Source: a bacterium (lineage in GTDB: Bacteria; Actinomycetota; Acidimicrobiia; UBA5794; ZC4RG35). Taken from it: 11,370 bases of DNA. Position 1 is the first letter of the stretch; each line of letters opens with the position of its first letter. The notes under the pieces are model-generated. The model was not told the DNA's origin, did not search any database, and saw nothing but the letters and a program-made list of their open reading frames with translations. The stretch is from NCBI GenBank assembly GCA_028819835.1, contig JAPPKR010000079.1, positions 1-11,370 of the forward strand, given 5' to 3'. Below, in pieces: positions 6,394 to 11,370 of this stretch. The position numbers were made by a program, and so were the translations under genes.

Positions 6394-7376
6394 GAGTCTC
6401 CTTGCGTTACCCGAGTCGTGATCCCGTGCTGGACGTGGAGGGACTGGAGTTGACCGAGGGTCGGCGCACGGTGGTCTTCGGGCCCAACGGAGCAGGCAAG
6501 ACCACCCTGCTGAGGTTGCTGGGGGGAACCCTACCGGGAGGCCCGGATTGGGAGTGCGCCTACCTGCCCCAGACTCCCCATCTCTTCCGGGGTGGGACCG
6601 GCTGGAACCTGGGGTTGGGCCTTGATGCCCGCCAATCCGCCCGCGCCGCGGAACTTGCCGCCCGACTGGGAATGGGAGACCGGCTGTCGGAGCCCGCGGC
6701 GCTGCTGAGCGGCGGGGAGAGACAGAGGATCGCCCTGTCCCGGGTTCTTGCCCGGCGGGAACCCTGGGTGCTGCTGGATGAGCCGCTGGCGCCGATCGAC
6801 GCCGAGGACCGGGCGGCGGTGGCCAAGCTGATTGCCGAGGGGGTGGGAGAGCGGGGGGCGGTGATCGTCACCCACGACCTGGAGACCGCGGCCGCCCTGG
6901 GGACCCACATGGCCGTGCTGGTGGACGGTCGGCTGCGCCAGCAGGGGCCTCTCGGGGAGGTGTTGTCTCATCCGAGCGACTCCCGGGTGGCCGGGGTGGT
7001 GGGGGTCTCCAACCTTTGGGAGGGCATTGGGGTGGCCCGGAGTGGAGGCTTCGCAATGGCCGAGGTGGGGTCTGTGCAGGTGTGGGGCGTCGGGAACATC
7101 GAGACCGGGACTCGGTGCCGGGTGCTGTTCCGGGGGGAGTCCGTGGCGATGCTGGGAGCCGGGGAAGGGTCCGGCTCGGTGCGTAACCGCTGGGCGGGCC
7201 GGGTGGCCGAGGTCCGTCAGGGGGGTCGGTGGGTGGAGTTGGAGGTGGACGTGGGGGGAGTGGAGGTCACCGCGGTGATTACTCCGGGGGCGATGGACGA
7301 GATGGGCCTGGAGATCGGCTCGAAGGTGGTGACCGGGGTGAAGGCATCCGCAGTGCGGTTGCTCCCCGGCGGTTGA
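6390..7376 (+). CDS. tupC: Tungstate ABC transporter, ATPase subunit with C-terminal TOBE-like domain
   Basis: A 328-residue ATP-binding subunit. Walker A is GPNGAGKTT (31-39), Q-loop Gln61 in YLPQTPHLF, signature LSGGERQ (106-112), Walker B VLLDEP (127-132) and H-loop His162 in VTHD. All catalytic parts are intact. From about residue 240, the region GTRCRVLFRGESVAML followed by 265-327 (RNRWAGRVAEVRQGG to GVKASAVRLLP) looks like the TOBE/MOP-type module of ModC. Many TupC proteins, as I recall them, are shorter and lack it. In ModC this module can bind the oxyanion and inhibit transport, so feedback inhibition is a possible inference here. Starts at ATG 6390, overlapping the tupB stop by 4 bases, and ends one base before tupA. 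Confidence 0.88.
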   Translation: MRVSLRYPSRDPVLDVEGLELTEGRRTVVFGPNGAGKTTLLRLLGGTLPGGPDWECAYLPQTPHLFRGGTGWNLGLGLDARQSARAAELAARLGMGDRLSEPAALLSGGERQRIALSRVLARREPWVLLDEPLAPIDAEDRAAVAKLIAEGVGERGAVIVTHDLETAAALGTHMAVLVDGRLRQQGPLGEVLSHPSDSRVAGVVGVSNLWEGIGVARSGGFAMAEVGSVQVWGVGNIETGTRCRVLFRGESVAMLGAGEGSGSVRNRWAGRVAEVRQGGRWVELEVDVGGVEVTAVITPGAMDEMGLEIGSKVVTGVKASAVRLLPGG

Positions 7377-7377
7377 G

Positions 7378-8181
7378 ATGGGAAGCCGGTCATGGCTGAC
7401 GGCGGTCTTGGCGGCCGGGCTGGCGGCGGGAGCGTTGACGGGATGCTCGCCGGACGAGACGAGGGTGACGGTGATGGCCGGAACGACCCTGGTGGACGGA
7501 AGACTCCTGGAAGAGGTGACAGCCGACTATGAGGCGCAGCGTCCCAACGTGCGCTTGAGCGTGGTGGGCGCCCCGACTGCCCGGGCGTTGGCTCTGGCCG
7601 AGGCGGGATCGGCGGATGTGACCATCACCCACGACCCTTCGCTCGAGGAACGCTTCATCTCCGAAGGAAGGGCGGAGTTGGCGGAGGAGGTGTTCTCGAG
7701 TCGGTTCATCCTGGCCGGCCCCCGGCGGGTGTCCGGGGCGCTGAGGGGAATGTCCGTCGTGGAAGCCTTCGGAAGGATCGCCGAGCAGGGTCACCTGTTC
7801 GTCAGCCGGGCTGACGGATCCGGCACCCACCAGGTGGAGAGGGAGATCTGGGATCGGGCGGGGGTGGACCCGACCGGCATGCAGTGGTATGTGGAGACCC
7901 GGCAGGGGATGGGTTTGACCTTGCAGGTGGCTTCCCAGAGGGAGGCGTTCGTCCTGGTGGAGTTGAGCGTCTTCCTGACCGCAGGGGAGACCACCGGCCT
8001 GGTGGACGCGGCCCTGGACCCGGCAGGGCTGGACAACCCCTATCGGGCCATGGCGGTGAAGGGCTCTCCGGTGGCGGATGAGTCCCGGGCATTCGTCGAG
8101 TGGCTGGGGTCCCAGGGTGGACGGGAGGCCGTGAGAAGGGCGAACCTGGAGTTGTACGGCGCTCAGATATTCGAGCCGTAG
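7378..8181 (+). CDS. tupA: Tungstate ABC transporter, substrate-binding lipoprotein
   Basis: A 267-residue secreted protein with a lipoprotein signal: hydrophobic residues 7-20 and lipobox LTGC with Cys23 as the lipidated residue. After processing it is anchored outside the membrane. The fold and order match TupA: TVMAGTTLVDGRLLEEV, a DVTITHDPSLEERFISEG segment, FVSRADGSGTHQVEREIW (141-158, the SRxDxSGTH signature), WYVETRQGMGLTLQVAS and NPYRAMAVKGSP. Two motifs are altered: the usual N-terminal TTTS-like sequence is GTTL, and the usual YTLTDRGTYL is FVLVELSVFL. Specificity may therefore differ from textbook TupA, although the neighbouring permease is clearly of the Tup type. The ATG lies one base after the tupC stop, with only a weak GGCGG upstream, so translation is probably coupled. 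Confidence 0.85.
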   Translation: MGSRSWLTAVLAAGLAAGALTGCSPDETRVTVMAGTTLVDGRLLEEVTADYEAQRPNVRLSVVGAPTARALALAEAGSADVTITHDPSLEERFISEGRAELAEEVFSSRFILAGPRRVSGALRGMSVVEAFGRIAEQGHLFVSRADGSGTHQVEREIWDRAGVDPTGMQWYVETRQGMGLTLQVASQREAFVLVELSVFLTAGETTGLVDAALDPAGLDNPYRAMAVKGSPVADESRAFVEWLGSQGGREAVRRANLELYGAQIFEP

Positions 8182-8215
8182 ACACGGGACCGACTGGGTA
8201 GGGTTTCGGTTGTCG

Positions 8216-9682
8216 ATGGAGAGATTCACGAAGATCGTGGCCACCCTGGGGCCGGCGGTGGCGTCCCCGGAGAAGATCAGGGAATTGGTGGCGGCCGGAA
8301 TGGACGTGGCCCGCCTCAACTTTTCCCATGGCGACCATGATCTCCACCGCCGGTTCGTGGAGTGGGTGAGAGAGGCCGGGCAGCGGGAGAAGAAGACGGT
8401 GGCGGTGCTCCAGGACATCTCCGGTCCCAAGCTGAGGGTCGGTACGGTGCCGGACGGGAGGATCTCCCTGCGCACCGGCGAACGGGTCTCCCTGGTTCCC
8501 GGGCACACGTCCCCGGTGGGCCGTAGCGCCATTCCCATCAATTATCCGAGGCTGCTCGAAGACCTGGGAGAGGGAGACGGGGTGGTGCTGGCCGACGGGC
8601 TGATCAGGATGACGGTGGTGGAGAGGCTTCCGGACCGACTGGTGGCTGAGGTGAGGTGGGGAGGCGAACTGGCCAGCGGCAAGGGGGTGGCCTTCCCCGA
8701 GACCCTTCTGCAACTGCCTCCCGTTACCGAGAAGGACCGGGCCGATCTGGAGTTCGGGACAGAACTCGAGGTGGACTACGTGGCGGCGTCCTTCGTGCGG
8801 ACCGGCGACGATGTCCGGGCCATCAAGCAGTTGGCGGGCGTGGCGCCGGTCATCGCCAAGGTGGAGTTGGCGGCAGCCTATCAGAACCTGGACGAGATCT
8901 TGGCCGAGGCGGACGGGGTGATGGTGGCCAGAGGCGACCTTGGCGTGCAACTACCCCTGGCCCGGCTTCCCATCGTGCAGGCGGACATCCTGCGCCGGAC
9001 CAACCGCGCAGGGCTGATTTCCATCACCGCCACCGAGATGCTGGAGTCGATGACCCGCTCGCCCCGGCCCACCCGGGCGGAAGTGACCGATGTGGCCACC
9101 GCGGTGGCCGCCGGCAGCGACGCGGTGATGTTGTCCGCCGAGACGGCGGTGGGGGACTACCCCGTACGGGCCACCGAGGTGATGGCGGAGATCTGCGTCG
9201 AGATGGAGAAAGAACTCCTGAAGGCCCATGACGATCCGGCGGTTCCCTATATCACCGCGGGCGGCGGCACCGCCTCGGCGGTCGCCCGTTCGGCTGTGGA
9301 TGCGGCTCACAACCTTGGCATCGACACCCTGGTGGCCTTCACCGAGTCCGGGTCCACTGCCCTGCTCCTCTCCAAGTACCGGCCCCGGGCCCGCATCATC
9401 TCTTTCACTCCCGTGGTGCGCGCCCTGCGACAGGCGGCCCTCTACCGGGGCGTCACTCCCCTCGAGTTCGCCCGGAGGGACCACACCGACCTGATGTTCG
9501 CGGCGGCAGAGAAGATCCTGGAGAGGGAGGGGATTTGCCGGAGGGACGACCTGGTGGTGATGGTGGCGGGAACCCCTCCCAACCAGGAGGCTTCCACCAA
9601 CCTGTTCAAGGTCCAATCCATAGGAGAGCGGCACCGGCGGACCTTCGCCCCGCGACGAGGGGTGGTCGGTCGTCGCAACTGA
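8216..9682 (+). CDS. pyk: Pyruvate kinase
   Basis: A 488-residue cytoplasmic enzyme from ATG 8216 that makes pyruvate and ATP from phosphoenolpyruvate and ADP. TTG at 8210 would add two residues, but family N-termini favour the ATG. Substrate residues are intact: Arg33, Asn35 and Ser37 in ARLNFSHG, Asp67, Lys215 and Glu217 in IAKVE, Asp241 in ARGDLG and Thr273 in TATEMLESM. The segment QDISGPKLRVG has Lys72 where potassium-dependent enzymes have Glu. Gln245 (GDLGVQLP) and Glu274 (TEMLES) replace the usual Glu and Gln. The C-terminal domain keeps AFTESGSTALLLSKYRP and ends in a basic tail after residue 470. No Shine-Dalgarno is evident. TAGGGT at 8199-8204 could be a -10, giving a very short or absent leader. 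The gene lies 34 bases after tupA, so readthrough from the tup operon is also possible. Confidence 0.96.
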   Translation: MERFTKIVATLGPAVASPEKIRELVAAGMDVARLNFSHGDHDLHRRFVEWVREAGQREKKTVAVLQDISGPKLRVGTVPDGRISLRTGERVSLVPGHTSPVGRSAIPINYPRLLEDLGEGDGVVLADGLIRMTVVERLPDRLVAEVRWGGELASGKGVAFPETLLQLPPVTEKDRADLEFGTELEVDYVAASFVRTGDDVRAIKQLAGVAPVIAKVELAAAYQNLDEILAEADGVMVARGDLGVQLPLARLPIVQADILRRTNRAGLISITATEMLESMTRSPRPTRAEVTDVATAVAAGSDAVMLSAETAVGDYPVRATEVMAEICVEMEKELLKAHDDPAVPYITAGGGTASAVARSAVDAAHNLGIDTLVAFTESGSTALLLSKYRPRARIISFTPVVRALRQAALYRGVTPLEFARRDHTDLMFAAAEKILEREGICRRDDLVVMVAGTPPNQEASTNLFKVQSIGERHRRTFAPRRGVVGRRN

Positions 9683-9707
9683 GCGCATGTTGCGGTTCGG
9701 CGTATTC

Positions 9708-9744
9708 CCCGGCCGATCGGCAAGGGGTCCCGGAACCGGCCGGG
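9708..9744. repeat. Inverted repeat between pyk and the small downstream gene
   Basis: CCCGGCC at 9708-9714 is matched by GGCCGGG at 9738-9744 with 23 bases between. It begins 25 bases after the pyk stop and ends 8 bases before the -10 of the next gene, so it could be a pyk terminator stem or an operator overlapping the -35 region. No T-run follows. Confidence 0.3.
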
Positions 9745-9752
9745 TCTCCGGC

Positions 9753-9758
9753 TAGAAT
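9753..9758 (+). promoter_or_regulatory. Probable -10 element (TAGAAT) of the Nfu-N-like gene
   Basis: TAGAAT is close to the TATAAT consensus. Transcription would start near 9765 and give a leader of about 21 bases. That leader holds the strong Shine-Dalgarno AAAGGGG (9775-9781), 4 bases before the TTG start at 9786. Promoter, leader and start codon agree well. Confidence 0.5.
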
Positions 9759-9785
9759 CTCCCGAGCGATGATGAAAGGGGACCC

Positions 9786-10085
9786 TTGGGACAGCAGATA
9801 GAGATCCTCTCCACCGAGATGGTCGGCGACGTCCTGGTGATCGACACCAACCGCACCCTGGGGGGCCAGGACGGGGAGAGCTATGGCGACTCCGAGGCCG
9901 CCCGGTCCGAGAAGACCTTTCCTGCTCGCCTTTCGGTCCGCTTGATGGACCTCGACCCCCACATCAACCGGGTCTTCACCCTGTCCAACACCCTCACCCT
10001 GCGCCGTTCGGGGGGATGGACCGAGGGGCAGGTGGAGCGGGTGTCAGAGTCGATCGGGGAGTTCTTTCTCTTCTATTCGGAATAG
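9786..10085 (+). CDS. Small protein resembling a stand-alone Nfu/NifU N-terminal domain
   Basis: A 99-residue soluble protein. The TTG start at 9786 is fixed by AAAGGGG 4 bases upstream. It begins MGQQIEILSTEMVGDVLVIDTNR, then has a polar stretch (GGQDGESYGDSEAARSEKTF). Its C-terminal half contains PARLSVRLMDLDPHINRVF, SNTLTLRRSGGW and an amphipathic helix ending IGEFFLFYSE. That half follows the pattern I know from the Nfu N-terminal domain: a cluster before a rLa-rLf-i-gV..Vf segment, a strand with tVtk, then a W and a helix. The match is from memory and moderate. There are no cysteines, so it cannot itself hold an iron-sulfur cluster; a scaffold, targeting or regulatory role would be inference. 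It has its own promoter and converges with the VanW-family gene. Confidence 0.7.
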   Translation: MGQQIEILSTEMVGDVLVIDTNRTLGGQDGESYGDSEAARSEKTFPARLSVRLMDLDPHINRVFTLSNTLTLRRSGGWTEGQVERVSESIGEFFLFYSE

Positions 10086-10106
10086 GTCTGGGGACGACTG
10101 TTCCTC

Positions 10107-10122
10107 CCGTCGGCCGGCGGGG
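10107..10122. terminator. GC hairpin between convergent genes, weak bidirectional terminator candidate
   Basis: CCCGTC-GGCC-GGCGGG can form a six-pair stem with one G-T pair and a GGCC loop. It lies in the 39-base gap between the stops of the Nfu-N-like gene (plus strand) and the VanW-family gene (minus strand). No T-run follows on either strand. Confidence 0.3.
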
Positions 10123-10124
10123 TC

Positions 10125-11370
10125 CTACTGTTCGCCGTCGTCCACCGGCGCCTGTTCTTCCTCTTCCTCGATGGGGCCTTGACCGTCCTCCTCCTCGATG
10201 GGGAGTTGCCCTTCGTCTTCGGGCACCAGTTCGGGGAAGCGGTCGATGAGTTCCTCGGGCAACTCCGGGGCGACCTCCTCCTCGGGGTCGGGACACACCA
10301 CCTCCGCCCCTTCGGCGGGTGAGCCCACCGCGCCGGATCCCGCCCCCGGCGCCGTTTCCTGATCTTCGGGCGCCGTCAGCACTCCGGTATCGGTCAGATA
10401 GGCCATCAGGCAGGGATGCATCTCCACAATCTCCTGGCGAGGTATGTAGCGAACCGTCCAGATCCGGTTGTCGGTCTCTTCTCCCTGCCTGATGGTCCGG
10501 GTCACCTTCACGGTCCATCCCACTTTGGCGGTCTGGATCTCATCCGCCTCGCCCGGGGCCAGTTCCGGGTTGGCGCGGTACAGAATCTCGGGTGGTTCCA
10601 GTTCGTTGGTGCGTTCCGAAAGCATGGCCGAGACCACCCTCGCCTGCGGGCCCCCCTCCGACAGGATTCTCAAACGGCCTTCCCCGTCCCTCCAACGTCC
10701 GATCAACACGCGTCCGTCGTTGTTGCCGAAGAACTTCACCGTTATGGAGGTGTCGGTGTACTCGGTCCTGATCAGCACGTGTGAGGGAGTGTCGTTGCGG
10801 AAGACCAGGTCCACCTCGGGCCAGTTGATGGTGGCTTCGATGCCCTCGGGGTAGCGGGTGAAGTGAAAGCTGTGGGTCTTGTGGGTGATGTCCTCATACC
10901 CGCCCCAGAAAACCGCGTTGTAGAACGTGGTGGCGAACTGGCTCACCCCACCGCCCACGGTGTCGGTCAACTCTCCCCTCACCAATGTGCCCGCTTCCAC
11001 GAATCCGTCCTCCTCGGTCCTCTCTCCCACATGACGGTTGAGGCTGAATGTCTCCCCGGGCGGCACGAGGGCGTCGTTGACCCGGTCGGCGAAGAGTTGG
11101 ATGTTGGTAACCCGGGCCGCGCAGCAATCGTGGTATGTGGTGTACTGGGACACCAAGTGGCGGATTCCCAGATTCTCGATGTCCTCGGTGGTCACATGGG
11201 GCTGGGTGCCGGCGACCTTGGTCAGCACCCCTTGGCGTTCGTTGCCCGCGGCGAGAGTCTCCAGCATGTCGCCCACTGTGTCCACGTCCACTCCGATCCC
11301 CGTCTCGGAGGGGTAGATGATCACCCGGTCGTTCTCGTCGATTTCGTAGTAGGCGTTGACGGGAGGGGTC
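10125..11370 (-). CDS. VanW-family protein with acidic C-terminal tail, N-terminus beyond window edge
   Basis: On the minus strand this frame is open from the right edge to TAG at 10125-10127, giving 414 complete codons. The GTG at 11324 is internal, because the frame continues upstream with PPVNAYYEIDENDR. The N-terminal visible part (VDVDTVGDMLETLAAG) fits the end of a peptidoglycan-binding-4-like repeat that commonly precedes VanW. The VanW domain is clear: YTTYHDCCAARVTNIQLFAD, PGETFSLNRHVGERT, DTVGGGVSQFATTFYNAVF and HSFHFTRYPEGIEATINWP. A further region (about 290-330 from GTG 11324) may be a G5-like or other strand-rich module. The last 60 residues are strongly acidic (Glu/Asp/Pro). 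VanW proteins are usually exported and associated with the cell wall; their biochemical role is unsettled. A signal peptide or membrane anchor would lie outside the window. Confidence 0.9.
   Translation of the reverse strand, partial: TPPVNAYYEIDENDRVIIYPSETGIGVDVDTVGDMLETLAAGNERQGVLTKVAGTQPHVTTEDIENLGIRHLVSQYTTYHDCCAARVTNIQLFADRVNDALVPPGETFSLNRHVGERTEEDGFVEAGTLVRGELTDTVGGGVSQFATTFYNAVFWGGYEDITHKTHSFHFTRYPEGIEATINWPEVDLVFRNDTPSHVLIRTEYTDTSITVKFFGNNDGRVLIGRWRDGEGRLRILSEGGPQARVVSAMLSERTNELEPPEILYRANPELAPGEADEIQTAKVGWTVKVTRTIRQGEETDNRIWTVRYIPRQEIVEMHPCLMAYLTDTGVLTAPEDQETAPGAGSGAVGSPAEGAEVVCPDPEEEVAPELPEELIDRFPELVPEDEGQLPIEEEDGQGPIEEEEEQAPVDDGEQ
10131..10211 (-). repeat. Three 27-base tandem units coding the acidic tail of the VanW-family protein
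   Basis: The tail can be divided into GQLPIEEED, GQGPIEEEE and EQAPVDDGE, each 9 residues. At DNA level CCTCGATGGGG occurs at 10166-10176 and again at 10193-10203, exactly 27 bases apart, so the first two units are clearly related. The third is diverged. Such units can expand or contract by slippage. Confidence 0.6.

Noticed and set aside
10125..11324. GTG at 11324 as the start of the VanW-family gene
   Set aside because: The frame remains open to the window edge with sensible sequence (PPVNAYYEIDENDR), and the preceding binding-repeat fold would be cut in half. The true start is outside the window.

Overview
This window is GC-rich DNA, with strong G/C preference at third codon positions that also produces many long antisense shadow frames. 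It looks like ordinary chromosome from a high-GC Gram-positive lineage. An actinobacterium, possibly Acidimicrobiia or a relative, is my best guess. That rests on codon use, the Cys-pair branched-chain-type binding protein, the VanW-family protein and the probable leaderless promoters. No marker gene settles the taxonomy. I see no rRNA, tRNA, CRISPR array, insertion sequence or phage gene.

Left part (1-4129): a D-2-hydroxyacid dehydrogenase cut by the window edge (minus strand) and a small multi-helix membrane protein (minus strand) lie back to back with the gatCAB operon (plus strand). GatCAB is the Glu-tRNA(Gln)/Asp-tRNA(Asn) amidotransferase, complete, with catalytic residues and zinc cysteines visible. 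The gatC and membrane-protein promoters appear to share a 51-base divergent gap.

Middle (4130-8181): a stand-alone, membrane-anchored substrate-binding protein of the branched-chain amino acid type (minus strand) converges on gatB across a 41-base dyad. It diverges from a tungstate uptake operon ordered tupB-tupC-tupA (permease, ATPase, lipoprotein binder), whose genes overlap or nearly touch. Upstream of tupB is a 39-codon ORF placed as a leaderless first cistron or leader peptide. The ATPase carries a ModC-like C-terminal extension, and the binding protein departs from the usual TupA ligand motifs.

Right part (8182-11370): pyruvate kinase with Lys at the position linked to potassium independence; a 99-residue protein that resembles a stand-alone Nfu/NifU N-terminal domain; and, convergent with it, a VanW-family protein that runs off the right edge and ends in an acidic tail built partly of 9-residue repeats.

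The genes are mostly housekeeping: translation fidelity, glycolysis, metal-oxyanion uptake and cell envelope. I found no convincing new multi-gene system. The observations most worth a second look are the small ORF before the tungstate operon, the contrast between ATG genes with leaderless-type promoters and TTG genes with Shine-Dalgarno leaders, the atypical TupA/TupC pair and the possible lone Nfu-N protein.
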